Origin: CAWGCE01 sp964480915
Lineage (GTDB): Bacteria > Planctomycetota > Planctomycetia > Pirellulales > Pirellulaceae
DNA length: 41,481 bases
NCBI GenBank assembly: GCA_964480915.1
Contig: CAYZRS010000046.1
Span: forward strand, 1-41,481
Direction of reading: 5' to 3'
The position numbers and the translations under genes were made by a program. The notes below the pieces were generated by a model. It was not told the DNA's origin and made no database searches. It saw nothing but the letters and a program-made list of their open reading frames with translations. Below, one piece after another: positions 7,272 through 16,505 of this stretch. The stretch's first letter is position 1. The number at the start of each line of letters is the position of its first letter.

Positions 7272-9125
7272 CTACCAATGGAGGTCGAGGCCGATGTTCA
7301 GGCCCTGTGCCCAATAGTCGGTCGTGCGAACCGCGAAATCGGGACTCGCAACGTTCCCGCCGGCAGCAACGGGCGGAAACTCGTTCGGATTGACGACGAG
7401 ATCGACCTGATCACCGGGTCGTACAACGTTGCTCCAATAGATGATGTTGTACCCAATTGTGAATCGAAGGCGAGGCGTTAGGTAGAAACCGAGCGTCGTG
7501 GAGAGTTCAGGAATCACCGAAAGCTGGCTTTGGTCGTAAGTACCGATGTCACTTTCCGGCACCAAAATTCCTCCAGGAAGCGTGTCCCCAGGAATCGTTT
7601 CGGTCGTGCCGTTCTTCGAAATCTGATGACGGGTACTACCGATCGACATCTTGGAAGAGGTTTCCAAGGTCCAGCGGTTCCAACCGGCTTCCCAGATGGT
7701 CCCAATTTCGCCACCGTGAAAGTCGTTTTGCGTGCGGAACGAATCCTCGATTTGGAAACTTGTGTTGGGCAGAGCAGACGAGATCGTGACCAAGTCTTCG
7801 CTGATGGTTAACCCTTCATCGAGGCCCAGGTAACGATAACCGAGTGAGAAATCGACTTTGCAATAGGGCGGGTATCCGCAGCGATGCCCACAGGCGCCCC
7901 CACAGCCATAGCTACCACATTTCTTGCAGCAAATATTCCAGCGGAAGCGACCACCGGCTCCCTTGAATTGACTGAACGTGTCGACACGGACATCGCCGGT
8001 AACAATTCCGGGGAAGGAAACCAATTCGGCATCTTCGCCGGGCAACAAGATGTTGAAGAAGGGGCGAGCAATGATCGGGTTCCCGGTTGTGTCTCCGCTG
8101 ATCTCATAGGTTTCGGAAATGTCACCCAGATCGAAGTACTCAGCTTCCCATCCGAACTTGCGGCATTGTCCAAACCAGCCGCCAAAGCGAATCCGGAACC
8201 CGGAGCGGCCTTCTGTGAGCACGTCTTCATTGCCGTAGAGCGTTTGTGTTGAGTCGAGCCCCAGGACGCCGGCATCTCCGGCAGCAGTCCCCGCATCACT
8301 AGAAGTGACCAACGGCGGCAATCGCATGCCGTCGGCCCACCAGAGAAGATACTCACCCCGGACCCACAACCAACCTGGAGGACCACAGCCTTCGCTTCCG
8401 CAGTTGCCACCACAACTGCTGCCAGTGCAACTGGTACAGCTGCCAGTACAACCAGGTGCGCTACAGCTATGGGAATAGCCAGAGTAATCGAGAACCGGGC
8501 CGTTCGCCGCGTAGCTGCCACCACCGCAAGTGCTGCAGGTCGGGTCATCGCACGGTCCGGCGACGTGTGCATTCGCAGGAACAACGGTGTGTTCGTCAGC
8601 AACGGCCCACGAATTCGTGGCCGGCATCACTGCGGTTGCCTGCTGGACGCCACTCCCCGTTTCCATCGCGGGTAGCGGCTGTTGTGCTTGTTCGAGACGG
8701 CTCAACAGGGAAGGAGCCGCAACGTTCGATCCCGAAATCGGCACGATCTCTTCCACCATCACGTACGGTGCCACGTCATCCTGTTGGCTGAATGTTCGCG
8801 CCGAGATGCCGACTTCTTGGCCGACATAATCACCGAGTGGAATGCGAGCGGTCGGCGCGATGAAGGCCTGAATTTGCTGCGCATCATCCATGATCGCCAT
8901 CCGAATGGCGCCCGTGTCTTTGCGCCGGACACGCTTCAATGTTCCCACAGCGAAAAACTCTTCATTCGAATTTTTCGCGTTCGAAACAGAAGCCGTTGCC
9001 GTCGCTGGCGTGGACGTCAGTGACGGACCGTTGAGGCGAAGTGAATTTGCAGACTGCCCGAATGCAATAGTTGGGAAAACCATTGCTAGTCCGATGGCGA
9101 ACAGTAGTTTGCTTCGTGTGCACAC
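7272..9125 (-). CDS. BBP7-family outer-membrane beta-barrel protein
   Basis: A 617-residue exported protein. It has a signal peptide (about 1-23, ending IAFGQ), a small beta-rich domain (about 55-130, FAVGTLKRVRRKDTG...), a linker, then a Cys-rich segment (residues 192-247, ten Cys). The BBP7-type barrel starts at LWVRGEYLLWWADGMRLPPLVT (about 253-274) and runs to the C-terminal aromatic residue (DLHW). A second Cys cluster (NICCKKCGSYGCGGACGHRCG...) interrupts the barrel, probably in an extracellular or periplasmic loop. BBP7 proteins are planctomycete-specific barrels of unknown cargo. The start codon is GTG, with GAGAT about 8 nt upstream and the signal peptide directly after it. Confidence 0.88.
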   Translation of the reverse strand: MCTRSKLLFAIGLAMVFPTIAFGQSANSLRLNGPSLTSTPATATASVSNAKNSNEEFFAVGTLKRVRRKDTGAIRMAIMDDAQQIQAFIAPTARIPLGDYVGQEVGISARTFSQQDDVAPYVMVEEIVPISGSNVAAPSLLSRLEQAQQPLPAMETGSGVQQATAVMPATNSWAVADEHTVVPANAHVAGPCDDPTCSTCGGGSYAANGPVLDYSGYSHSCSAPGCTGSCTSCTGSSCGGNCGSEGCGPPGWLWVRGEYLLWWADGMRLPPLVTSSDAGTAAGDAGVLGLDSTQTLYGNEDVLTEGRSGFRIRFGGWFGQCRKFGWEAEYFDLGDISETYEISGDTTGNPIIARPFFNILLPGEDAELVSFPGIVTGDVRVDTFSQFKGAGGRFRWNICCKKCGSYGCGGACGHRCGYPPYCKVDFSLGYRYLGLDEGLTISEDLVTISSALPNTSFQIEDSFRTQNDFHGGEIGTIWEAGWNRWTLETSSKMSIGSTRHQISKNGTTETIPGDTLPGGILVPESDIGTYDQSQLSVIPELSTTLGFYLTPRLRFTIGYNIIYWSNVVRPGDQVDLVVNPNEFPPVAAGGNVASPDFAVRTTDYWAQGLNIGLDLHW

Positions 9126-9563
9126 GATTTAGGATCTCGCATTGACTAAATGAAAAGAAGAGAGCGGGCTTGTAGCCAAACCGCGCCAGACCGGTCAAGC
9201 GTAATTTTTTATTTTTGCCCATTTGGCGATGCAGTCGTTGCTTCCGCAGCGGCCATTCTGAAGATGCCAGCACCGCCTGCGTTTCCCCACCGCGCTGCGG
9301 CTGAATCCGCCGGACGCATGCGGCACGAAAGACATCTTGGAATGGTCGAGATGTCAGAATCGTGCCGTTTCACCGCTGTTGCCGCTCAGGGCAGGAGTTT
9401 CCGGATCGCTCAGCAGCCCGCAAAGTTTACCCATGCGGAAGCAATGACACAAAATAGGAAAGTTGCGAATGACCTGGAGGCGTCGTCCGATACGGTAGTT
9501 CAGGCGAGGATTGTCAATTGCCTAGAGTTAATCAATTAGCAAACGTTTCAGGAGGCTGGTCCG
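9126..9563. other. Intergenic region, no gene supported
   Basis: A divergent region between the BBP7 gene and the coiled-coil gene, so it should hold both promoters. A 129-codon plus-strand frame at 9150-9539 has low-complexity, unstructured-looking sequence, no ribosome-binding site and no family resemblance, so I do not call it. I could not pick out convincing -35/-10 boxes. Confidence 0.6.
9550..9555 (+). promoter_or_regulatory. Shine-Dalgarno supporting a TTG start
   Basis: AGGAGG, 8 nt upstream of the TTG at 9564. The next in-frame ATG (9588) has no comparable site, so the TTG is the better start for the coiled-coil protein. Confidence 0.7.
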
Positions 9564-10598
9564 TTGGAAACGCACAATGAATACCATATGAGTTCGACAG
9601 GTGACTCACTATATCACGATAACGACGCGCGACTTCCGAGTTGGTGCTCGTTCGTGCTTGGCGGGATTATTACCTACTTACTCGTTTACATTGGCATCGC
9701 CCGACCCGCTTCGATCGAACTTTCGATGATGCGTAGGCAGATGAGTACGCTTGAACAGAGCGTTTGGGAGATCGCAGGGCACGAGGGAACAGCGGCCGAC
9801 GGGTCTGAGCTGATTTCCATCCTCGCTGACCAGCGGACTCAGTTGTCAGCCGCCAAGGAAACGTTGGCGGCCATGCAAGACCTCAATCGCGAGATTGCGG
9901 CTGAAGCTCGCCAAGTCGTTGCGGCAAACTCGGCCTTGTCCGAATTGGTTGAGCTGAAAGAGCTGGTCATCTCGAATTCGGAGGGTGCCCTCGCCGCTGC
10001 CGATGTGATCGCCACTTCCGAAATGGTCTGCGATCGACTGGCTGCGGCCGCTGGGACGACGCAGAAAGCCCTAGCAGCCGGCGACGACCTGTTGGCCCTG
10101 AGCGACGGCATCATCAATCAGAGCGATGATGTTCACGCGGCGAAGGCGGCACTGGGCAAGATGATTGACATTCGCAAAATGATCGACGAGCAAGCTCCTG
10201 AGCTCGCCGAAACCCAGCGAAATGTTGACAACTTCGTGGCTCTGAAGAACTCGATTTTGACCGAATCGATCGATCTCGCCGACGCGATCGAGACACTAGA
10301 ACTGAGTACCGACCTGACCAAGCAGTTTAACGAAGCGGTTCAATCGTTCGCCCAGATGCGAAACTGGATGATTGAGATCGTGGCCTCGGAATCGCTGCTA
10401 GATCGAGCTCAGCTGACGTTTGATGCCCTGACGGAATTCTCCAGCCTGCATAACATGGCTCCGATGCAGCTACGTGCCATCGCGAAAGCGATCACAAATT
10501 CTGGAGACATCCACGTCGCTAGTAAGCCCGACTTTGCCGATGCCCCCTCGGCTCGTTCGGATAGTTTCGAAGACATTGACGCGGTGCTGTCCAAGTAA
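9564..10598 (+). CDS. Membrane-anchored coiled-coil protein, unknown function
   Basis: A 344-residue protein I do not recognise by name. One membrane helix (about residues 29-46, SFVLGGIITYLLVYIGIA) is followed by roughly 280 residues of mostly alpha-helical, heptad-like sequence rich in Ala, Leu, Glu and Asp. It recalls a filament or tether more than an enzyme; no catalytic motif is seen. The predicted start is TTG at 9564, supported by AGGAGG 8 nt upstream; starting at the ATG at 9588 would drop 8 residues. It is a single-gene unit ending at a strong hairpin terminator. Confidence 0.75.
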   Translation: METHNEYHMSSTGDSLYHDNDARLPSWCSFVLGGIITYLLVYIGIARPASIELSMMRRQMSTLEQSVWEIAGHEGTAADGSELISILADQRTQLSAAKETLAAMQDLNREIAAEARQVVAANSALSELVELKELVISNSEGALAAADVIATSEMVCDRLAAAAGTTQKALAAGDDLLALSDGIINQSDDVHAAKAALGKMIDIRKMIDEQAPELAETQRNVDNFVALKNSILTESIDLADAIETLELSTDLTKQFNEAVQSFAQMRNWMIEIVASESLLDRAQLTFDALTEFSSLHNMAPMQLRAIAKAITNSGDIHVASKPDFADAPSARSDSFEDIDAVLSK

Positions 10599-10655
10599 AA
10601 TCCGCGGCAATGGCTCCCTCGTTGCTCCATCAACCGAGGGTCCAGAAGTAGGAAG

Positions 10656-10692
10656 AGCCGCAGCTGGTAATGCCCACCAGCTGCGGCTTTCA
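10656..10692 (+). terminator. Intrinsic terminator after the coiled-coil gene
   Basis: A 13-bp stem AGCCGCAGCTGGT (10656-10668) / ACCAGCTGCGGCT (10676-10688) with a 7-nt loop, followed by TTCATTCT. The T tract is modest, but the stem is long and perfect. Confidence 0.75.
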
Positions 10693-10723
10693 TTCTGTCG
10701 TCAAAGAGCACGCCTCAGCGACG

Positions 10724-11500
10724 CTAACTCGCGTCAGCCGATTGCAGCTCTTTGATTTCATCGGGAATGTCGAACGTCCCTTCCTCCAAATCGATATTGA
10801 ATTCGATCGATTCGACTTCCATGATTTGCTGCTGCCCCATCGAGTTGATTTCAATCTTGTGGGGAATCTGCATGCCATCGATCAGCTTGTAGTCCGATTG
10901 CACGGATGAAATATTGATTTCTCCCATGGGAGTTTCTGCCATTTGCTCGCTCTTAGTAACCAGGAACGTCTTGGCGTCATAGAATTTCGTCTCTTCCTTG
11001 TCGTCCTTCGTCGTGAATTTCACTTCGTAACAATCCTGGTCATCGACTTTCTTGATGCCAAGGTTTTCGATCGATTTGAAATACTTGTCAGGGTGCAAAT
11101 CGGAAATGGGATCGGCTTCACGCAAGAACTGATCTTTCTCGGCCCCTTCCATGATGCGTGGTCCGGACATGGCGTTGGTTTCCCACGCCACATCCCCATC
11201 CGTACCCTTATTAATTTTTCCAAGGCCGGGAATTTCCATTTCCATGAAGGCCCGTTGTGGCTGTGCGAAGATGATGGTCATCGGCGCTTCAATTCCGGCG
11301 GCCGGCATTTTGAATTTGACGGTCGTCTTGGAACTTTTCAACGACTTGAGCTTTTCCGCGCCGCCCGACGCTTCGACATGCTTCGCCAAAATTTCCTTGC
11401 CTGTCATTTTGGCGGTCGCCGTTTCCTGGGCGAACAAGGAGCTCACCCCCGTGAGACTGACTGCGCCGACTGTCAGCACTGCGATTAGTTGCTTCTTCAT
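10724..11500 (-). CDS. Periplasmic LolA-like lipoprotein-sorting-type protein
   Basis: A 258-residue exported protein with a clear signal peptide (about 1-25, MKKQLIAVLTVGAVSLTGVSSLFAQ). The mature part opens with a helix containing ILAKHVEASGGAEKLKSLKS and continues as repeated beta strands (TTVKFKMPAAG, APMTIIFAQPQRAFMEMEIPG, DCYEVKFTTKDD). This is the layout of outer-membrane lipoprotein-sorting-protein-like (LolA/DUF4292-type) folds, which carry a lipid or lipoprotein in a half-barrel. The start has GAGGA 7 nt upstream. It lies 46 nt behind the S41 protease gene on the same strand, so the two may form an operon. The exact cargo is not readable from sequence. Confidence 0.7.
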   Translation of the reverse strand: MKKQLIAVLTVGAVSLTGVSSLFAQETATAKMTGKEILAKHVEASGGAEKLKSLKSSKTTVKFKMPAAGIEAPMTIIFAQPQRAFMEMEIPGLGKINKGTDGDVAWETNAMSGPRIMEGAEKDQFLREADPISDLHPDKYFKSIENLGIKKVDDQDCYEVKFTTKDDKEETKFYDAKTFLVTKSEQMAETPMGEINISSVQSDYKLIDGMQIPHKIEINSMGQQQIMEVESIEFNIDLEEGTFDIPDEIKELQSADAS

Positions 11501-11546
11501 TTTTAAATCCTCTTCGAGCTAAAAAGTAAATTTGTATGGTCAGCGA

Positions 11547-12968
11547 TCACTCGCCTGCTTGTTCGTTGATCCAAGCGACAGCCGCATCCAGAATCGGATC
11601 GGCGCCCTCGAGCAATGCTTGACGATTGGGCGAGACCGTCTCGTCAGGCGTTACTCCGGTACCTTCAATATTTCTTCCTTCGCTATCAAGATAGCCAGCG
11701 ATCGCAAATTGGAATCGATCATTGTTTGGCAACAACTCGACGGTCGATGGCAAAGCCAAACCGGCCGTTTGAATCCCAAACACCTTCGCTCGGCCGATCG
11801 CTTGCAGGCCCCCGGCCAAAATTTCGGCCGAAGAGATCGAACATTCGTCGACCAACACAGCGACCGGACCTTTGTACGGCTTGGCTCTTGGAATCAAGGC
11901 AAACTTTAAATCGTTTTCCTTAGTGGATAGAGTGCCGAGGAACGATTTTTTGTCTTTCACAAAGTGATTCCCGACGCCCATGGTCATTCCGGCCAACCCG
12001 CCATGGTTGCCACGGACATCCAAAATAAAACCCTTGCCCCCTTCTGCCGTTTTTACTGCCGTCTTCATGTCCTTCATCACCGTCACCGGATCGAAGAAGA
12101 CACTGAACCAAACGTAGCCGATCGATGATTCCACGACCTTCGAGACCGACTTCACCTGCATTTCGGGCAAGTGGCCAAACTGGATGATTTTTCCTGTACG
12201 CGGCTTCAGCCCCAACGTGATTTCCTGCTCGGAATCATTCCCATCTAAAAAGGTGAGGTCAATGGTCTCACCGACATCGCCGGCGATTTTCCCTTCAAGA
12301 GCCAAAGCTGCCAGCGTATCCGGCCGCATCGGCGAAGTGGGAGGCAGCTCTGCCTTAAGTTCTTCATAGAGCTCGGCAACGTCCTGATCTTTGAATTTCT
12401 TGACGATCCAGCCTGGTTGGATACCTGCTTCTTCCGCCGAACTTCCTGGCTCGACTCGTATCACCAACGCTTCGCCGTCGACCAAGCGGACGGAGAGGCC
12501 TGCTTCGCCCTCGACTTCTTCCTCTTCGTCATCGCCGTCCTCTTCCTCGTTCTTGGCTTTTTCCTTCTCCGCTTTTTCTTCTTTGACAGTTTTGATTTTG
12601 TCATAGAGTTCGCTGGGAATGATGCCGTAATGCGACTTGCCAAGCGAAGCAATCAGCTTGCTCATGACCTGCCGCGTTTCGCCAATGTTCTTGGATGCTT
12701 CGACTTGAGGTCGCATCTCGTTGCGCACTTCTTGCCAAGCCTGCAGATCGAAGTCCTCATCCCAATTTCGGTCGCGGATGGTTTCCCAAACTTGGTCGAA
12801 CGAGGCGATATCCGCATCTAACTCGGCTTGGTCCCGGGCCGGCTCGTCATCGACCGCGTCGGCCACGGCCACGGCCGTTTCCTGAGCTGAGACTCGGCTC
12901 ATTTCCATTAGCCCAAAGGCCATCGTGACCAACAGTAGGTGAATCCACGTCGTCCTATCATGTCGCAT
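11547..12968 (-). CDS. S41-family serine protease with PDZ domain
   Basis: A 473-residue exported protease: signal peptide (about 1-29), N-terminal helical domain, a Glu/Asp/Lys-rich stretch (about 128-156), a PDZ domain (about 157-260, VIRVEPGSSAEEAGIQPGWIV) and the S41 peptidase core (about 262-460). LGKSHYG puts Ser112-His113 where tricorn/IRBP-type enzymes have their Ser-His pair, and CSISSAEILAGG (Ser379 or Ser380) carries the nucleophile. The GIQTAGLALPS segment lacks the catalytic Lys of CtpA-type enzymes, so this is the S41B-like variant. It probably degrades periplasmic proteins or peptides. The start at 12968 places the signal peptide at the N-terminus; a longer frame to 13067 would bury it. 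Confidence 0.85.
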   Translation of the reverse strand: MRHDRTTWIHLLLVTMAFGLMEMSRVSAQETAVAVADAVDDEPARDQAELDADIASFDQVWETIRDRNWDEDFDLQAWQEVRNEMRPQVEASKNIGETRQVMSKLIASLGKSHYGIIPSELYDKIKTVKEEKAEKEKAKNEEEDGDDEEEEVEGEAGLSVRLVDGEALVIRVEPGSSAEEAGIQPGWIVKKFKDQDVAELYEELKAELPPTSPMRPDTLAALALEGKIAGDVGETIDLTFLDGNDSEQEITLGLKPRTGKIIQFGHLPEMQVKSVSKVVESSIGYVWFSVFFDPVTVMKDMKTAVKTAEGGKGFILDVRGNHGGLAGMTMGVGNHFVKDKKSFLGTLSTKENDLKFALIPRAKPYKGPVAVLVDECSISSAEILAGGLQAIGRAKVFGIQTAGLALPSTVELLPNNDRFQFAIAGYLDSEGRNIEGTGVTPDETVSPNRQALLEGADPILDAAVAWINEQAGE

Positions 12969-13233
12969 ACTAAATTGTTCCCATTGGCTGCGGATTTGGC
13001 CGCATGTCTGAATCGAAGGAACGACTCGCCCCATCATGGGGTGTCGTAGAAAACCAGCGTACCCCATCTAAGCGATGACCCAATAGGAGGCACGCCAACC
13101 AAGCAGAAAAAGGACTTTTTCGAGCGAAAAGTCAGGCAAAGAAGGCTGAGTCAGCCTGTGGAATGGGAGAATTTATCTCGCGACGAGTAACGGCCGCAGC
13201 GCGGGCGGAACAAGCGGAGCCGGTATCGGCAAA

Positions 13234-13743
13234 TTATTTGCGTGCCACTCGAGCGACGCTCGAAACGGCCGCCACGATGCGGTCATGCATTTCGGTGTTC
13301 TTCCGATATCCGCGAGCGTAGTCCAACACATTCCCCTGCGAGTCAATAATCACGGTCGTGGGAAACATGGTGATCTTTAACTCTTCCGCCAATTCACCAT
13401 CCGGATCAATATTCAGTTTGGCGGCAACGTAAGATTGCTTCAGCACATTGACGACACGGGTGTCGGTGAAGACGTCACGTCGCATCATTTCGCAGTAATG
13501 GCATTTGTCCGAGGTGATGAATAGCAACACTGGAAGCGATTTCTTTTCGCCCAGTTCGCGTGCCTGTTCATAGTCGGTGACCCAAGCGACTTCCTCCGGC
13601 TGTACGACCACGTAAGATTCGACAACGACATACTCGTCAATGACGGCGCCGCCGTAAGGGTCGTAGATTTGACCACTTGTCTCCGAATTGATGCTGAGTC
13701 CAACGGTTAGAAATAGAACGAACGAAAACCATTGGCGATACAT
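13234..13743 (-). CDS. Exported thioredoxin-fold protein (CHYC)
   Basis: A 169-residue protein with a signal peptide (about 1-25, ending SGQ) and a thioredoxin domain (about 52-165). The redox motif is C81-H-Y-C84, inside LFITSDKCHYCEMM, and the cis-proline loop is MFPTT (Pro128). This resembles the thioredoxin_7/DUF255-like periplasmic thioredoxins that act as reductants or isomerases. The start at 13743 is chosen because GAGAGGA lies about 7 nt upstream and the signal peptide follows directly; longer in-frame versions begin at 13758 and 13785. Both Cys are encoded by sense codons here, unlike in the DsbD-type gene at 17.6-19.6 kb. Confidence 0.87.
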   Translation of the reverse strand: MYRQWFSFVLFLTVGLSINSETSGQIYDPYGGAVIDEYVVVESYVVVQPEEVAWVTDYEQARELGEKKSLPVLLFITSDKCHYCEMMRRDVFTDTRVVNVLKQSYVAAKLNIDPDGELAEELKITMFPTTVIIDSQGNVLDYARGYRKNTEMHDRIVAAVSSVARVARK

Positions 13744-14052
13744 CAGCGATCCTCTCATGGCGTCCAGAAGAAATCTTCTGGTCACGATGGATGTGAAGTC
13801 GGAGACTGACGCTTTCGTTTACAGTGAGTAGTCGAGCCGTCTCGGACAATTTTGCAGCCGCAATTCGCGGCACTGCCATCGACATCGACGATCGTTAGCC
13901 AAATAGTCACTTTGGTCTTCGAAACACCGGGACATGTGGACCGGCGAAATCTTGCGGCCCTTTTACAACCGGTACATTCGTTAGGGTCTGGCAAGAACAC
14001 CAACCGAACTGTCACGCTGGGTAACAAAGGTTGGTGTTCATCACCTTCGACG
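13744..14052. other. Intergenic region with one doubtful Cys-rich frame
   Basis: Between glgX and the thioredoxin gene, all on the minus strand. A minus-strand frame (13782-14027, 81 codons, TTG start) contains NECTGCK, STCPG and NCGCK, reminiscent of a small metal-binding protein. It lacks a ribosome-binding site and a recognisable family, so it is noted and not called. Confidence 0.4.
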
Positions 14053-16149
14053 TCACTGAGCCGCTACCTTGTGCTGGATGTAGCAACGCATTGATCTCCC
14101 TGGCAGGACCATCTTTCCATTCAAGGGAGTCGACGGACCGTTCGCATCGGGATAGATGTCCTCCGGCGGGACGGCTGCAGTGTCAATGAACATCCGCCAG
14201 TTCATTCCCTTGGCTACGGGCGGGACGATGAACGCATGCCTCTCCGGTGCCGCGTTGAACAACAGCAACAAATTCCGGCCCACCTGCTCGGGATCCTGCG
14301 ACAGCCCAGGAGCCATCAAGAGACAGGTCATCGCACGTTCGTTTCCAGACCAATCGATCGCGGTCCCTAAGGCACTAAACCAGTTCACGTCGGGCAATTC
14401 GCGGCCACTCGTTACCTCTCCGGTCAAGAAGTACTTACGCCGAACGGTCGGTTGCCGACGTCGGAATGTCGCGAGCCCGCGGAAGAAGCGAACCAGGTCC
14501 GCATTCTCTTCCACCTTTTTCCAGTCGAACCACGAGATCTCGTTGTCTTGGCAATACGCATTGTTGTTGCCGTGCTGCGTCCGTCGGCACTCATCGCCCG
14601 ACAAGATCATCGGAACACCTTGGCTCAGCATGAGCGTCGCGAGCCCGTTCTTGATTTGTCGAACCCGAATCTGGTCGATGTGATGCTGATCGGTCGGACC
14701 TTCAACTCCATAGTTGCAACTGATGTTGTGGTTGTCTCCGTCCCGATTGTCTTCTCCGTTGGCGCTGTTGTGCTTTGTCTCGTACGTGTGCAAGTCGTTG
14801 AGCGGAAAGCCATCGTGCGACGTGATGAAGTTGATACTGTGGTAGGGACGACGGCCACCCGGTTGATAGAGATCGCTCGAACCGGCCAAACGGGTCGTAA
14901 AATCGCCCAGCACGCCCGGATCACCGCGCCAGAATTGCCGCACGTCATCACGGTAGCGACCATTCCACTCGGCCCAGCGGACGTTGGCGAATGAGCCAAC
15001 TTGATAGGCGCCGGCCGCATCCCATGCCTCGGCAATGATCTTCGTATCTGCCAACAAAGGATCTTCGGAGATCGCTTCGACGAGCGGCGGATTCGGCATC
15101 AAATTGCCATCTCGGTCACGACTCAAAATCGAAGCGAGGTCAAACCGAAACCCGTCGATATGATAGTTGTGCACCCAGTGACGCAGACTGTGGAAAATCA
15201 TCTCGCGCACGACAGGATGGTTTCCATTGACCGTGTTGCCACAGCCCGAGAAGTTTTTGTACTTGCTGCGATCATCATCGAGCATGTAATAGACCGAATT
15301 TTCCAGTCCTTTAAAACTGAGCGTCGGCCCCAGGTGGTTCCCTTCACACGTGTGGTTGTAGACGACGTCCAAAATGACCTCGATGCCATTTTGATGGAGC
15401 GCCTTCACCATCTGTTTGAATTCGTTGACCTGAGCCCCCGGTTCATTGCTCGATGCGTAGCCTCGATGGGGGCTGAAGAAGGCCATCGAATCATAACCCC
15501 AATAATTGGGGCGTTCTTGCTGATTGCCGTGCACGTCGAGAATAGGAAACTCGTGGACAGGCATCAACTCGACCGCCGTCACCCCCAATGATTTGAGGTA
15601 CGGGATCTTCTCAATCACCCCCAAGTAAGTTCCCGGGTGCTCAACGCCGCTCGAATCACTCTTTGTGAATCCGCGCACGTGCATTTCATAGATCACCGAA
15701 TCGGCCAGGTCACGCTTCAGATGACGGTCACCTTCCCATTCAAAGTAATCGTCAATCACCACGCACTTGGGCGGACGAATGATTCCGTCGTCGCTTGGCT
15801 GAAAAGTACCGGCGAGCGATTTGGCGAACGGATCGATCAGTCGCGCATGCCCATCGAAGAGCATCCCCCGCGTCGGGTCGTAGGGCCCGTCGGCTTGGAG
15901 GTGATACAGTTGGCCGTGGCCAAGTCCGGGCAAGAAAAGACTCCAGATGTCACCCCAACGGTGTTTTTCTGGATCGAACGAGTGAACTTCGCTCGGTTCC
16001 GTATCGTTGACGTCGTTGTACAACAGCAATCGCATGGCCGTCGCCGACCGACTGTAAACGACAAATTGAACGCCGTGATCGTGGATCAGGGCGCCATAAG
16101 GCAACAAATGGGTAAACTGTAACTCTGGGTGCGGATGTGCCATCAACAT
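14053..16149 (-). CDS. glgX: Glycogen debranching enzyme GlgX (isoamylase-type GH13)
   Basis: A 698-residue GH13 enzyme that hydrolyses alpha-1,6 branch points of glycogen. An N-terminal CBM48-like domain (about 20-110) is followed by the (beta/alpha)8 barrel. GH13 motifs are visible: DVVYNHT (about 261-267), DGFRFD with nucleophile Asp337, IIAEAWD with acid/base Glu374, and SHDG with Asp446. RRPYHSINFITSHDGFPLNDL and the later GDECRRTQHGNNNAYCQDNEISWFDW block are typical of GlgX and TreX. The start is uncertain: an ATG at 16149 (used here, weak CGGAA site) or a GTG at 16206 adding 19 basic residues. No glgA, glgB or glgP is adjacent. Confidence 0.92.
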   Translation of the reverse strand: MLMAHPHPELQFTHLLPYGALIHDHGVQFVVYSRSATAMRLLLYNDVNDTEPSEVHSFDPEKHRWGDIWSLFLPGLGHGQLYHLQADGPYDPTRGMLFDGHARLIDPFAKSLAGTFQPSDDGIIRPPKCVVIDDYFEWEGDRHLKRDLADSVIYEMHVRGFTKSDSSGVEHPGTYLGVIEKIPYLKSLGVTAVELMPVHEFPILDVHGNQQERPNYWGYDSMAFFSPHRGYASSNEPGAQVNEFKQMVKALHQNGIEVILDVVYNHTCEGNHLGPTLSFKGLENSVYYMLDDDRSKYKNFSGCGNTVNGNHPVVREMIFHSLRHWVHNYHIDGFRFDLASILSRDRDGNLMPNPPLVEAISEDPLLADTKIIAEAWDAAGAYQVGSFANVRWAEWNGRYRDDVRQFWRGDPGVLGDFTTRLAGSSDLYQPGGRRPYHSINFITSHDGFPLNDLHTYETKHNSANGEDNRDGDNHNISCNYGVEGPTDQHHIDQIRVRQIKNGLATLMLSQGVPMILSGDECRRTQHGNNNAYCQDNEISWFDWKKVEENADLVRFFRGLATFRRRQPTVRRKYFLTGEVTSGRELPDVNWFSALGTAIDWSGNERAMTCLLMAPGLSQDPEQVGRNLLLLFNAAPERHAFIVPPVAKGMNWRMFIDTAAVPPEDIYPDANGPSTPLNGKMVLPGRSMRCYIQHKVAAQ

Positions 16150-16505
16150 AGTAGATTCCGAGGACGCCGTGCGTTTTGACTTCTTTCGTGCCCGCAACAA
16201 TATCACTCTTTTTGGGACGCGGCCGAAAACGCTTGCTGGAAATCCTCGAAAATCAATTCACCTCGTTCTGACTAGGCCGCGTTCGGAATCCATTGGGTTC
16301 ACGTAAACTTTGACGGCGCCCGATCACCAAGCGGGAAAGGGCGAATGCTGACATTCGCTGCAAATTGCCCGGTTCGAGCGACCGCTACAAGTTTGGCCGA
16401 CAACCACTAAAATCAGCATCCTAGATTCGCCCACGAGCGCGTAGCTCGAATCGGCAACATCGGACAAATTCTCGGAAGTTTTCCGCAAGTAGCAGTCAGC
16501 AAGAT
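16150..16505. other. Divergent intergenic region between glgX and purM
   Basis: It should carry the promoters of both genes. Short frames here have no family resemblance. I see no convincing riboswitch or operator; a purine riboswitch was looked for upstream of purM and not found by eye. Confidence 0.5.

Noticed and set aside
9150..9539. 129-codon plus-strand frame between the BBP7 gene and the coiled-coil gene
   Set aside because: No ribosome-binding site, low-complexity composition and no recognisable domain.
13782..14027. 81-codon Cys-rich minus-strand frame with CxxC-like motifs
   Set aside because: TTG start without a ribosome-binding site and no family match; kept only as a note in the intergenic entry.
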